From Rhodobacteraceae bacterium IMCC1335 (GTDB lineage: Bacteria; Pseudomonadota; Alphaproteobacteria; Rhodobacterales; Rhodobacteraceae), in contig CP046864.1 in assembly GCA_039640495.1 (NCBI GenBank), forward strand, positions 868,001 through 932,000: 64,000 nt of DNA. The letters are read 5' to 3'. The position numbers were made by a program, and so were the translations under genes. The notes under the pieces were generated by a model. That model searched no databases, had not been told where the DNA came from, and saw only the letters and a program-made list of their open reading frames with translations. Of the stretch, positions 28,738 to 37,233 are shown piece by piece (within the stretch, counting starts at the first letter, position 1; the number at the start of each line of letters is the position of its first letter).

Positions 28738-29502
28738 ATGCTGAATATCATAAAATCTGCGTTAAGCGTTTCGAGCCATAAATTGAACGTGGTCTCAAAC
28801 AATATCGCGAATACCGGGTCTACCGGTTTTAAACGCAGCGAAGCGACATTCCGGGATGTTTATTTGGCCAGCGCCGGCGCGTCCGGCCCGAATGTTGGCC
28901 AAGGTTCGATGGTGGCGGTAAATCGCGTGTCCCATAACCCTGCTGAATTGAAACAAACCGGTGTTTCAACGGATATGGCGGTAAATGGCCATGGAATGTT
29001 CATGCTTGGCTCGGTTGAGGGCACCGACCAGGTGACGTTTACGCGCAACGGATCTTTCCAGATTAACGAGACGGGTTTGTTATCTGCCAATGATGGCAGC
29101 CCTGTATTAACTAAAAACCTTGAACAGATTTACATTCCCTTTCAAAACAATGGAATTCCGCTTTCTGGATTGGAAATCAACCCAGAGGGTGATGTGCTGG
29201 CAACATACGGGGTTGCTATGCCATTGAATCTCGGGCGCATCGGACTGGCAAATTTTGATAATCCAGCAGCCCTGCGACAGCTTGGAAATGGGCGGTATTT
29301 GGCGACAGAAGAGGCCAGTTTATTTGGCGCGTTTGACCCTAAGAATGGTGGGGTGGGCAGCGTGATTTCAGGTCATTTAGAAGTGTCAAACGTTGATCTC
29401 ACCAATGAGCTAGTCGGATTGATCAATGCGCAACAGGCCTTCACGGCCGCCTCAAAAGCATTGCAGGCCGATAGTGATATGGTGTCTCGCTTCACGCGTT
29501 AA
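28738..29502 (+). CDS. Additional FlgE/F/G-type rod or hook protein
   Basis: A 254-aa axial protein with the shared rod/hook N-terminus (HKLNVVSNNIANTGSTGFKR). It also has the central MAVNGHGMFMLGSVEGTDQV and VTFTRNGSFQINETGLL, and the C-terminus SGHLEVSNVDLTNELVGLIN. It is a third member beside flgF and flgG, closest in feel to FlgE/FlgF but too short for this cluster's hook protein. It has its own sigma-54-like promoter and lies outside the main operon. It could be an alternative FlgF, a hook-rod adaptor or a minor hook component; sequence alone does not decide. Confidence 0.8.
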   Translation: MLNIIKSALSVSSHKLNVVSNNIANTGSTGFKRSEATFRDVYLASAGASGPNVGQGSMVAVNRVSHNPAELKQTGVSTDMAVNGHGMFMLGSVEGTDQVTFTRNGSFQINETGLLSANDGSPVLTKNLEQIYIPFQNNGIPLSGLEINPEGDVLATYGVAMPLNLGRIGLANFDNPAALRQLGNGRYLATEEASLFGAFDPKNGGVGSVISGHLEVSNVDLTNELVGLINAQQAFTAASKALQADSDMVSRFTR

Positions 29503-29565
29503 CCCAAAAATAAGACAGAGGATAAACCTCTGAAGGCAGACGATTAAGGCAAGAAGGCAGAGTTG

Positions 29566-30315
29566 ATGTTCGAAAATATCCATATTTTTAGCGGTAAAAA
29601 AAATATCTATAAACCAACGGTATTTTCGCAAAATCTGGTTGAACATCTTGAGCAGTTTTTTGGAACTGCGCATTTGGCGCCTATGGATATCATGCGGCGT
29701 CTAGACGAACCCGTTCGCAGCGCGCCTGCATTGGCCTCCGCGCAAGATAGCCATAGATCCGCACAAATCGAGTATCAACGCCCTGGCGCCTGTACAAGCA
29801 AAACCCTAAAGCGCTATCAAGCCCTACCATCGCCAAATGCGCGTGAATTGCGCAGATTGTCAGCTCGATCGCAGTGGGGCAAACCGGACCAATCAGATTT
29901 TGTGGTATTTGACCATTCTTTGATGGATGCGCATCCTTGTGATCTACGATTTGGGGCAAAGGATCGCTGTGCTTTATTATTGCAACACGAGGCCAGCGCA
30001 GCCGCTGAAATTGAGGCCTTTTGCACATTGGCGCAGAATTGTGATGTGATGCCCGATTTGGGCATTATCGTAAATTTTGGGAATTCTGCGCATCGCGCAG
30101 CAGAAATTTATGCATCGCTCGACACCAAGCGCGTGGGTGGGCGTAAGATCGCAACCAAATTTATCGGTTTTGCCCCAGCTTTGCAGGGTGGCTCAAAGTT
30201 TCGCTCGCTTGCAACGATGTCGCTGCAAAATATCACCTTCGAGTTATTAAATTTGAAATATAATGCAAATCCGCATATAGTGCCCAAAGAATTATACGCG
30301 AGCTCGCTTAATTGA
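29566..30315 (+). CDS. FlhG/FleN-like protein with degenerate P-loop (putative)
   Basis: A 249-aa protein with no assured family. Its layout mirrors MinD/FlhG ATPases. Residues 5-24 (IHIFSGKKNIYKPTVFSQNL) align with the usual SGKGGVGKT motif, with its glycines lost. FVVFD at 112-116 sits like Walker B. LLLQHEASAAAEIEAF at 138-152 sits like the PEPTSITDA helix. GIIVNF at 166-171, followed by RAAEIYASL, resembles the VNR segment. It lies directly upstream of fliA with a TTGA overlap, the usual place of flhG. If correct, it is a pseudo-ATPase that would not bind ATP normally. The assignment is an inference from pattern and position. Confidence 0.4.
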   Translation: MFENIHIFSGKKNIYKPTVFSQNLVEHLEQFFGTAHLAPMDIMRRLDEPVRSAPALASAQDSHRSAQIEYQRPGACTSKTLKRYQALPSPNARELRRLSARSQWGKPDQSDFVVFDHSLMDAHPCDLRFGAKDRCALLLQHEASAAAEIEAFCTLAQNCDVMPDLGIIVNFGNSAHRAAEIYASLDTKRVGGRKIATKFIGFAPALQGGSKFRSLATMSLQNITFELLNLKYNANPHIVPKELYASSLN

Positions 30316-31028
30316 AACAAACAACCTATGCAGAAATGAAATTAGATATAAACAGCATCGTGCGTAGCCATGAGGGTCTGGTGCGGCGCATCGCGTTTAA
30401 AATGCATGCAAAAGTTTCAAGCTTTATTGAATTGGATGATTTGTTGCAATCCGGCTTGGAAGGCTTGGTTGATGCGGCGCAAAAATACACCACTGTTGAA
30501 GGTTCAAGTTTTGAAAATTATGCGGGCATCCGGATAAAAGGATCAATGCTCGATTTAATTCGCCGATCTGGAAATTTGAACCGTTCGACGGTTCAGGCCA
30601 AACAGATGATTGATGGCAAACGCAACGAGTTGGCCGTTTCATTGGGGCGCACCGCGAAGGATGAAGAAGTTGCCGCGGCGCTGAACCTATCGATGGAAGA
30701 GTTTTACAGTTGGACGAAGCTGTTCGAAGCAAACGTTTCTGAAAGCCTCAGTCAGGCATATGATGAGTATTCAATGGTGTTTGCCGCGCCAACGATTGAA
30801 CCTGAACGCTTATTAGACAGTCAAAATTTGCGCGTCGAATTGGTAAATGCCCTAAAGATGCTTTCAAAACAGCAAAGCATGGTGATGCAGCTCTATTATG
30901 TAGAAGATCTTAACACATATGAGATCGCCGCCGTTTTGGATTTATCACCGGGCCGGGTGTCTCAAATCAAATCAGAAGCATTTAAAGCGCTGCAGTCAAA
31001 GCTTCAAAACTATTCGGATCTTGATTAA
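30312..31028 (+). CDS. fliA: RNA polymerase sigma factor for flagellar genes (sigma-28)
   Basis: A 238-aa sigma-70-family factor of the FliA type. Region 2 is DDLLQSGLEGLVDAAQKY with FENYAGIRIKGSMLDLIRRS. Region 3 follows (ELAVSLGRTAKDEEVAAAL), and region 4 is LSKQQSMVMQLYYVEDLNTY then EIAAVLDLSPGRVSQIKSEA. The start may be TTG at 30312, overlapping the previous stop, or ATG at 30336. It should direct late flagellar genes; fliD in this window has a matching promoter. No anti-sigma factor FlgM was found here. Confidence 0.93.
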   Translation: MKQTTYAEMKLDINSIVRSHEGLVRRIAFKMHAKVSSFIELDDLLQSGLEGLVDAAQKYTTVEGSSFENYAGIRIKGSMLDLIRRSGNLNRSTVQAKQMIDGKRNELAVSLGRTAKDEEVAAALNLSMEEFYSWTKLFEANVSESLSQAYDEYSMVFAAPTIEPERLLDSQNLRVELVNALKMLSKQQSMVMQLYYVEDLNTYEIAAVLDLSPGRVSQIKSEAFKALQSKLQNYSDLD

Positions 31029-31044
31029 ACCACTGCTGCGCCCG

Positions 31045-31091
31045 TGCTGAGCTTAGGTTTGTTTTGGCCCGCGCGGGCAGTCAGGCTTAGC
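31045..31091. terminator. Possible bidirectional terminator hairpin
   Basis: This lies in the convergent gap between fliA and the sugar kinase gene. TGCTGAGC can pair with GCTTAGCA (one G-U), and the perfect palindrome GCCCGCGCGGGC at 31067-31078 lies within the loop. No long T-run is present, so the strength is uncertain. Confidence 0.35.
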
Positions 31092-31117
31092 ATATTGTAG
31101 ATCGCTTCTTGCGCCGC

Positions 31118-31990
31118 TTAAGCCTCAATAATAGCGCCATGCACCTGCACAACCTGCGCCGCGCAAGCATGGCCTTTTTGCAAAGCCCTCTCTTGGTTTT
31201 CACCGCTGAGCTTCGCCCCCAAATACGCGCCATTAAAGCTGTCGCCTGCAGCCGTTGTATCCACCACAATCGGACTGGCCGGGTAGCGGGTTGCCGAGAC
31301 CGCCTCCCCCAAGGATAAGGGGCCTTTTTCTCCGCGTTTTAGTGCCCCAAGGCTGCCATAAGCTGCGAAGCGTTTTTGTACGGTTTCAAAGTTTTCTTGA
31401 AACAGTTCCATTTCGTCATCCAGCGAGGGTAAGGCCAGATCACTTATCTCCCAAAAGCTATTTATCGTCTTACGTGCCTCTTGCGCATCACTCCAAAGCG
31501 CGGGGCGGTAATTGCTGTCAAAGGCAAAGAGCGCATCGCTGGTCTTTAGGAAATTAAGCAGCTCGTGACGGATATCTGAGGGCAGGATTGCCAGCGTAAT
31601 TCCCGAGAGATAAAGCGCATCATAGCCATTCAAGGCCGAAAAATCTGCGCCATTGGCCGTTTGAAACAGCTCCCTTGCTGCAGATTGCGCGCGCCAATAG
31701 GTAAAGGCCCGCTCTCCGCTGGCCGAGGTTGAAATCGCATAAAGGCCCGGATGCCGCTTTTGCGATGTTTCAATCGCTTCTATGCCGATATTTTGCGCGG
31801 CGATAAATGTCTTGATTTGGGTTGAAAAAGGATCGGCTCCAAGGCGCGTGACATAATCAACTTGCAGCTTTGGTGCGGCTCTTTTTAAGTATATTGCGGT
31901 ATTTAATGTATCGCCTGCCACGCCAATGCTTGGAATGCTGCCGCGAAAGGACAGCTCGATCATGGCTTCACCTATACAGGCAATTTTCAT
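31118..31990 (-). CDS. kdgK: PfkB-family sugar kinase, probable 2-keto-3-deoxygluconate kinase
   Basis: A 290-aa ribokinase-fold kinase. MKIACIGEAMIELSF is the typical KDG-kinase N-terminus. GVAGDTLNTAIYL is the substrate-site block. The PfkB signature with the catalytic Asp is VDTTAAGDSFNGAYLGA near residue 245. The ATG at 31990 is chosen over an upstream in-frame start because it has GAGGAAACGCA before it and overlaps the DMT permease stop by 4 bp. It would phosphorylate KDG to KDPG, the product expected from the altronate dehydratase-type enzyme in the same operon. The last gene of the operon. Confidence 0.85.
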   Translation of the reverse strand: MKIACIGEAMIELSFRGSIPSIGVAGDTLNTAIYLKRAAPKLQVDYVTRLGADPFSTQIKTFIAAQNIGIEAIETSQKRHPGLYAISTSASGERAFTYWRAQSAARELFQTANGADFSALNGYDALYLSGITLAILPSDIRHELLNFLKTSDALFAFDSNYRPALWSDAQEARKTINSFWEISDLALPSLDDEMELFQENFETVQKRFAAYGSLGALKRGEKGPLSLGEAVSATRYPASPIVVDTTAAGDSFNGAYLGAKLSGENQERALQKGHACAAQVVQVHGAIIEA

Positions 31991-32883
31991 TGCGTTTCCT
32001 CTTTTAATTTTGCGCGTTTCCAGATGATCAAACCCGAGATGACAACGATAGATGCGCCGATCAAGGTCCATCGATCGGGGAATTCTGCGAAAACGATATA
32101 GCTTTCTATGGTGAGAAAGATCATGAAACTATAGGTATAGGGCATCAAGGTATTGGCGGGGGCCAGCCCATGCGCGCGTGTAAGCAAACCATGCCCGGCC
32201 CAAGCCCAAACCCCAAGCACGCACATCAACACCCATTCGAATAAAGAGCTTGGAGTTGCCCAGTCTAAAAAAGCTAAGGGCAGTAAACTGAAGGTGCCCA
32301 ATGCCCCCATGTAAAATTGCATGGTTTCCGCGGCAACGAGGCCAGAGAGGCGGCGGGTGATGATCGAATAAAGCGCGAGCGCCACGGCGTTATAACAAGT
32401 GAGCAAAGCCGCCCAGTGAAAGCTTTCTCCCAAAGGGCGGATGACGAGTAGAACGCCGCTAAAGCCTAAGATAATCGCAAACCAGCGCCACGGGCCAACG
32501 CGCTCACCCAAGAGCGGCCAAGAGAGAAGGCAAACGATTATTGGTGCTGAAAACATGATCGCCGACACCACGGTTAAAGACAGATACCGTAAAACGATAA
32601 AATTCAGCGCCGTTGCGCTGACCAATAAGAAGCCTCGAAACAACACCAACCCCAAATGTGGGGTTGCAAATCTACTCAGGCTGACGCCGCCCCAAGCGAT
32701 GGTGCTTAGGCTGATAACGAAATGCGAGGCATAGCGCATAAAGGCCAGTTGAAAGGACCCAAGCCCGGCATAGAGCAGCCATTTTACCGAGGTATCCACC
32801 AATGAAAAAAGGAAATAGGTCACCAGCATCATAAGAATGCCCAGGCTGGGATTATCCCTGTTTGCCATTGCGGTCAGCGCCAT
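31987..32883 (-). CDS. DMT-superfamily (EamA) permease
   Basis: A 298-aa inner-membrane protein with about ten hydrophobic segments arranged as two EamA repeats (first around residues 15-145, second around 155-290). Typical blocks are LVTYFLFSLVDTSVKWLL, SAIMFSAPIIVCLLSWPLLG and LMPYTYSFMIFLTIESYIVF. It may export or import a metabolite of the pathway, but DMT substrates cannot be predicted from sequence. It is two bases from the upstream oxidoreductase stop and overlaps the kinase start, so it is firmly in the operon. Confidence 0.85.
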   Translation of the reverse strand: MALTAMANRDNPSLGILMMLVTYFLFSLVDTSVKWLLYAGLGSFQLAFMRYASHFVISLSTIAWGGVSLSRFATPHLGLVLFRGFLLVSATALNFIVLRYLSLTVVSAIMFSAPIIVCLLSWPLLGERVGPWRWFAIILGFSGVLLVIRPLGESFHWAALLTCYNAVALALYSIITRRLSGLVAAETMQFYMGALGTFSLLPLAFLDWATPSSLFEWVLMCVLGVWAWAGHGLLTRAHGLAPANTLMPYTYSFMIFLTIESYIVFAEFPDRWTLIGASIVVISGLIIWKRAKLKEETQ

Positions 32884-32885
32884 AG

Positions 32886-33773
32886 CTAACGGGCGAACCG
32901 ATCGGCATAAAAATCAACCATTTGACTGACCATTTGTTCGCCGCGGCCCTCGGCAACGGCCGTCTCCAAGGCGGAAAGGGCGCCTTGCGACATTACGCTG
33001 TCAACGCCTGCTGACTGCGCCATTTGGGTGTAATATCCTACATCTTTGGCAGCATTCTTTATTGAAAACGCCAATTGGTTGGGATCCTTTTCAATAGCAT
33101 AGGCTTTGACAAAATCCATCATACCGCTGTGCAATGGCCCTGCCGACATGGCAGAATATAGTTTATCACGATCAAGGCCCAACTGGTCGGCCATGGCAAA
33201 CGCTTCTGCCATGGCGTTGGCCACCGTCATCCCGAAAAAATTATTCATCAATTTGATGGAATGGCCATCTCCTAGATTTCCAAGATGGAACACATTTTCG
33301 GCAAGGCTTTTTAAGACGGGTTGCGCCTTCTCAAACGCAGCTTTATCGCCCGCTGCCATAATGTTCAATTGGCCGGTCAGGGCATGCTGCGGCGTGCGCC
33401 CGAGAGGCGCATCTAAATAATAGCCCCCCGCCGCTGCCACCTCTTGGCCCAAGGCCCGCGTACTGGCTGGTAGTGACGTGCCAAAATCAATCACAATCGC
33501 ACCTTTTTGCAGGCCAGCAATAACGCCATCGGGGCCACGCATTCTGGCTTCGACGCTGGCGCTTGTATCCATACAGAGCAGAATGATATCGCTGGTTTGT
33601 GCAAGCGCGTATGCGGTTTCAACCTCATGGGCACCGCGCGCGATTGCGGCCTCAATATTCGGCCTAGATTTATTGGCGCAGACGCTCACTTGATAATCCA
33701 AGTCTTGCAATCTGCTGACCATCGCAGATCCCATCAGGCCAAGGCCTATGAACCCAATATTTTCATGTGGCAT
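32886..33773 (-). CDS. NAD(P)-dependent oxidoreductase of the 3-hydroxyisobutyrate dehydrogenase family
   Basis: A 295-aa beta-hydroxyacid dehydrogenase. The N-terminal NIGFIGLGLMGSAMVSRL is the cofactor motif. LDAPLGRTPQHA replaces the common DAPVSGG. The catalytic Lys is in GDGHSIKLMNNFFGMTVANA. Candidates in this context are tartronate semialdehyde reductase (GarR-like) or a sugar-acid dehydrogenase. It is a mid-operon gene between a PhyH dioxygenase and the DMT permease. Confidence 0.87.
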   Translation of the reverse strand: MPHENIGFIGLGLMGSAMVSRLQDLDYQVSVCANKSRPNIEAAIARGAHEVETAYALAQTSDIILLCMDTSASVEARMRGPDGVIAGLQKGAIVIDFGTSLPASTRALGQEVAAAGGYYLDAPLGRTPQHALTGQLNIMAAGDKAAFEKAQPVLKSLAENVFHLGNLGDGHSIKLMNNFFGMTVANAMAEAFAMADQLGLDRDKLYSAMSAGPLHSGMMDFVKAYAIEKDPNQLAFSIKNAAKDVGYYTQMAQSAGVDSVMSQGALSALETAVAEGRGEQMVSQMVDFYADRFAR

Positions 33774-33786
33774 CTTTATTTCTTTC

Positions 33787-34674
33787 TTATTTTATCACGT
33801 CAAACGCGCGTTTTTTTAAGCCTTTTTGAATTTCGTATATTGAAATTGGCACATCGGGCTGGGGTTGCGGGATGCGCACGGGAATATCTTTCAGCCGCGG
33901 ATTCAGGGTTGGGGTGCCGCAAAGCATACGGGTGTTGTAATCTTCAATCCCATCCCAGCGCGTCATCGATCCCATCAGGGGGAACGCATCTGCAGCCATC
34001 ATTTCGTAAAATAGGATGCGCCGGGCCCGCTCTGATGTGTTCAGCGCGGATCCATGCACGATCCGGCCATGATGAATTGAGATGGAGCCGGCCGGCCCCG
34101 TCAGAGGCACAGCATCATTGGGGTTCAAACCGTTATCTTCGGGCAGCATTGCACCGGCAAATACACCCTCAACATGATGATCATAAACAGGCCCTTTTTG
34201 GCTGCCCGGATAGACCATCAAGGGCCCATTTTCGATTTCCATATCGTCAATTATAACCCCAATGGCTAAAATATCATCATTTGTATGGGGGTAAAACGCA
34301 TAATCCTGATGCCATTCCACAGCCGCGCCATATCCGGCGGATTTCATATTCAGCTTGCTGGTGTGCAGGCGCAAATTCGGTCCGATCAAATCTCTTGCTG
34401 GGCCCAAAATATGATCGGACAGCATCAGTTCATGAAAAATTGTGCTGATCATATGCGGCAGCTTAATCCGGCGTAGACGTGGCGCGGCGCGGGTATGGCT
34501 GTCTTCAAGATCAATCCGGTCATTGCTGTGCTCAAGCTCAGCCGCCTCTTCTTCAAAACGGGATATCTCGGCGTGTATTTTCGCAAGCCAGCCCTTGGGA
34601 ATTTGATTTTCAATTACCACATATCCGTTCTCTTCGTAAAAGCTTATTTGCTGTGGTGTCAGTTGCTCAGGCAT
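33787..34674 (-). CDS. Phytanoyl-CoA dioxygenase (PhyH) family protein, copy 1
   Basis: A 295-aa Fe(II)/2-oxoglutarate-dependent oxygenase. QQISFYEENGYVVIENQIPK is the family N-terminus. The iron triad is visible as His and Asp in VEWHQDYAFYPH and a distal His in ISIHHGRIVHGS, with a nearby Arg (ERARRILF) for 2-oxoglutarate. The substrate is unknown; family members hydroxylate acyl-CoAs, ectoine or small metabolites. Copy 2 lies at 37234 in the same operon. GGAG precedes the ATG. Confidence 0.85.
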   Translation of the reverse strand: MPEQLTPQQISFYEENGYVVIENQIPKGWLAKIHAEISRFEEEAAELEHSNDRIDLEDSHTRAAPRLRRIKLPHMISTIFHELMLSDHILGPARDLIGPNLRLHTSKLNMKSAGYGAAVEWHQDYAFYPHTNDDILAIGVIIDDMEIENGPLMVYPGSQKGPVYDHHVEGVFAGAMLPEDNGLNPNDAVPLTGPAGSISIHHGRIVHGSALNTSERARRILFYEMMAADAFPLMGSMTRWDGIEDYNTRMLCGTPTLNPRLKDIPVRIPQPQPDVPISIYEIQKGLKKRAFDVIK

Positions 34675-34720
34675 GGGATCAGGCTCCGTTGTGAGGGCTT
34701 ATTTTTTGGTAATAGCTCGT

Positions 34721-35719
34721 TCAAATCGGTTTAATTTGTTGGGCCAAAAGGGTTTCCAATTCCAGTGTATTTGCCAATGTTTTGGTTGCATCAAAGACCG
34801 AGATCAGCGGTTCGGCCGTGCCGGCCATCACATCCAGAAAGTGTTGCAATTGTTGCTGCAGCGGCACCGCCGTTGCAATTTTCAATTTACGCGGTATCGG
34901 CGCTTCTGACCAATCTGCCGCTCCGCCCCATTGGGTCATTGAGGGAAATGAAATCCCGCCTTCTGTTCCCGTAATCCACAGCATATCTTGGCCGCTTGTT
35001 GCAATATTGGGATTCTCTCCTGTGCCGGCCTCAAACCCCCATGGGCTGGGGGCGGTATCGGCAAAACTAATGCTTGCTGTCATTCCTGTTTCAAACAAAA
35101 TAGCCGCTGCGCCGCTTTCCACACGGTTTTGATTACGGATTAGCGAGGATCCAAAGCCGGTTATTTTGGCAATATCGCCAAAAATAAAACGCAGCAGGTC
35201 TAAATCATGAACGATATTGATCATCACCGGACTACCTTCGGTGCTACGCCAATTTTGTTCAAAATAAGCATCTGGTTTGCGCATTGCCCAAATCATGCTG
35301 GCCGTCACGGCGGTGCCAATTTTTTTGTCTTTAACAAGGGATTTAAGCGCTTGAACGCTGGGATGATAGCGTCGGTGATGTCCCACCAGGCTTGCGATTC
35401 CGCTGTCTTGGACCACCTGCGACAATTGTTTGGCTTGCTCTAAACTGGCGGTGACGGGCTTTTCGATTAAAATATCCCAGCTTTTGCGCGCTGCATAGAT
35501 ACCATTCTCGCAGTGCAAATTTGTGGGCGTGGCGATGATTACCCCATCAACGGGGGCTGTGACCTGCGATATGTTCGAAAAATAGGTGGTATTGGCATCT
35601 CGATATAGGCTTTGGTTGGGTTCGACCACGCCGACAAGGTTACACCCCGTATGTGCCTTGATTGCTTGGGCGTGCCGCGCGCCGATCAGCCCAGCACCAA
35701 GCACCAAAAGCTGCTTCAC
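34721..35719 (-). CDS. Gfo/Idh/MocA-family oxidoreductase
   Basis: A 332-aa NAD(P)-dependent sugar or inositol dehydrogenase-like enzyme. The Rossmann motif is LVLGAGLIGARHAQAIKAH. EKPVTASLEQAKQL is the signature Glu-Lys-Pro. VGHHRRYHPSVQALK and MINIVHDLDLLRFIFG supply the active-site His and Asp. The GTG at 35719 is chosen because GGAG is 7 nt upstream and it overlaps the previous stop as GTGA; the longer open frame reads back into the dehydratase. It likely oxidises or reduces a sugar-acid intermediate of the operon. Confidence 0.87.
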   Translation of the reverse strand: MKQLLVLGAGLIGARHAQAIKAHTGCNLVGVVEPNQSLYRDANTTYFSNISQVTAPVDGVIIATPTNLHCENGIYAARKSWDILIEKPVTASLEQAKQLSQVVQDSGIASLVGHHRRYHPSVQALKSLVKDKKIGTAVTASMIWAMRKPDAYFEQNWRSTEGSPVMINIVHDLDLLRFIFGDIAKITGFGSSLIRNQNRVESGAAAILFETGMTASISFADTAPSPWGFEAGTGENPNIATSGQDMLWITGTEGGISFPSMTQWGGAADWSEAPIPRKLKIATAVPLQQQLQHFLDVMAGTAEPLISVFDATKTLANTLELETLLAQQIKPI

Positions 35720-37224
35720 ATTACTGCTCCTATTTGCCAGGGGACAAATTCGTAATCGCCCAGTCCCTGCTGTTCTGATTTGCTGGTTTTGCCGCTGGCA
35801 ACGTCTAAAAACATCTGATAAATTTCCCGGCCCTTTTCTTCCACAGAACACCCGCCGTTTAAAATACTGCCGGCATCAATATCCATATCCTCGGACATGC
35901 GCGCGGCCATTTCCGAATTGGTGGCGATTTTGATCGTTGGGGCTGGTTTGGAGCCAAAGGCCGATCCGCGCCCGGTGGTGAAGCAGACCAGAGTGCAGCC
36001 GCCCGCTATTTGTCCCGTAACGCTGGCCGGATCATAGCCGGGGCTGTCCATAAAGGTGAACCCAGACGCAGTGACTGGCTCGGCATATTTATAAACCCCG
36101 GTTAGCGGTGTGGTACCGCCTTTGGCGGCCGCGCCAAGCGATTTTTCCAAAATTGTTGTGAGTCCGCCTTTTTTATTTCCGGGGCTGGGGTTGTTATCCA
36201 TATTGCCTTTGTTGCGAGCGGTATAATCTTCCCACCAGCGGATCAGTTTTATTAGCTTTTCGCCGGTTTCTTGGTTCACCGCCCGCCGCGTGAGCAAATG
36301 CTCGGCGCCGTAGATTTCGGGCGTTTCTGCCAAAACGCCGGTGCCGCCTTGGGCAGCGAGCAAATCGCAGGCATATCCCAAAGCGGGATTTGCCGTAATT
36401 CCAGACCAGGCATCAGATCCGCCACATTGCAGCGCAACTTTCAAGGCACCAGCAGGGCAGGGGCTGCGGGTATTTTTATTAGCAAGCGGTAGCATGGCGC
36501 GCACTTTTTCGATGCCGATCTCAACGGTGCGCTTTAAGCCGGCAACAGATTGAATATTCATTGTTTGAAACAGCGGCCCTTGTTTGAGGCCATAAGCTTC
36601 GAGCAACCAATCAAGTTGGTTCATTTCACAGCCCAGCCCGACCATCAGAACCCCAGCGTGGTTCGGGTGGCGCGCATAACCCCACATGACGCGTTGCAAA
36701 GCTTCAAACCCGTCGCCATCCCCCGCCATTCCGCAACCGGTGCCATGAACAAACGCGGCCACACCGTCAACATTCGGGTAGTCTGCCAAAACCTCAGGGG
36801 TGAATGCGTTTGCGATCATCCGCGCTGCGGTTGCAGAACAATTTACCGAGGTGACGATGGCGATATAATTGCGGGTGCCAATGCTACCATTTTCCCGGCG
36901 AAAGCCCATAAAACTGTCTTGTTGCTCTGATGCAATTAGATCAACAGGCCGCAAATCAGTGCTGAACTCATATGAGGCTTCGGTGTTTCTGAAAGACACA
37001 TTGTGATCATGCACATGCGCGCCGGCAGGGATATCTGTCGAGGCATAGCCGATCAATTGTGCGTATTTTCGGATTTCTCCCCCTAAAGGGATCGCTGCCG
37101 TGGCAATTTTATGGCCAGAGGGAATGGGTTGAAGGGTTTTGATCGTTTCAACAATATGCCCTGCAGGTAGGCGGCTCGCCGCTGTAACAACGTTATCTGC
37201 AGAATCAAGCCGAATGAAATCCAT
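35716..37224 (-). CDS. uxaA: UxaA-family altronate/galactarate-type dehydratase
   Basis: A 502-aa sugar-acid dehydratase of the UxaA/GarD family, here with both parts fused. The N-terminal SAF-like domain is residues 1-90 (AGHIVETIKTLQPIPSGHKI). The large catalytic domain follows (SIGTRNYIAIVTSVNCSATA, GTGCGMAGDGDGFEALQRVM, LQCGGSDAWSGITANPALGY, CTLVCFTTGRGSAFGSKPAP). Cys residues in CGM and CGGSD may bind iron. Altronate dehydration yields 2-keto-3-deoxygluconate, matching the kinase at the operon end. The exact substrate (altronate, galactarate or other) is open. Confidence 0.88.
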   Translation of the reverse strand: MDFIRLDSADNVVTAASRLPAGHIVETIKTLQPIPSGHKIATAAIPLGGEIRKYAQLIGYASTDIPAGAHVHDHNVSFRNTEASYEFSTDLRPVDLIASEQQDSFMGFRRENGSIGTRNYIAIVTSVNCSATAARMIANAFTPEVLADYPNVDGVAAFVHGTGCGMAGDGDGFEALQRVMWGYARHPNHAGVLMVGLGCEMNQLDWLLEAYGLKQGPLFQTMNIQSVAGLKRTVEIGIEKVRAMLPLANKNTRSPCPAGALKVALQCGGSDAWSGITANPALGYACDLLAAQGGTGVLAETPEIYGAEHLLTRRAVNQETGEKLIKLIRWWEDYTARNKGNMDNNPSPGNKKGGLTTILEKSLGAAAKGGTTPLTGVYKYAEPVTASGFTFMDSPGYDPASVTGQIAGGCTLVCFTTGRGSAFGSKPAPTIKIATNSEMAARMSEDMDIDAGSILNGGCSVEEKGREIYQMFLDVASGKTSKSEQQGLGDYEFVPWQIGAVM

Positions 37225-37233
37225 AATCTACCT

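Noticed and set aside
29690..30028. 112-codon minus-strand open frame opposite the FlhG-like gene
   Set aside because: No domain; the plus-strand frame is coupled to fliA and has a ribosome site.
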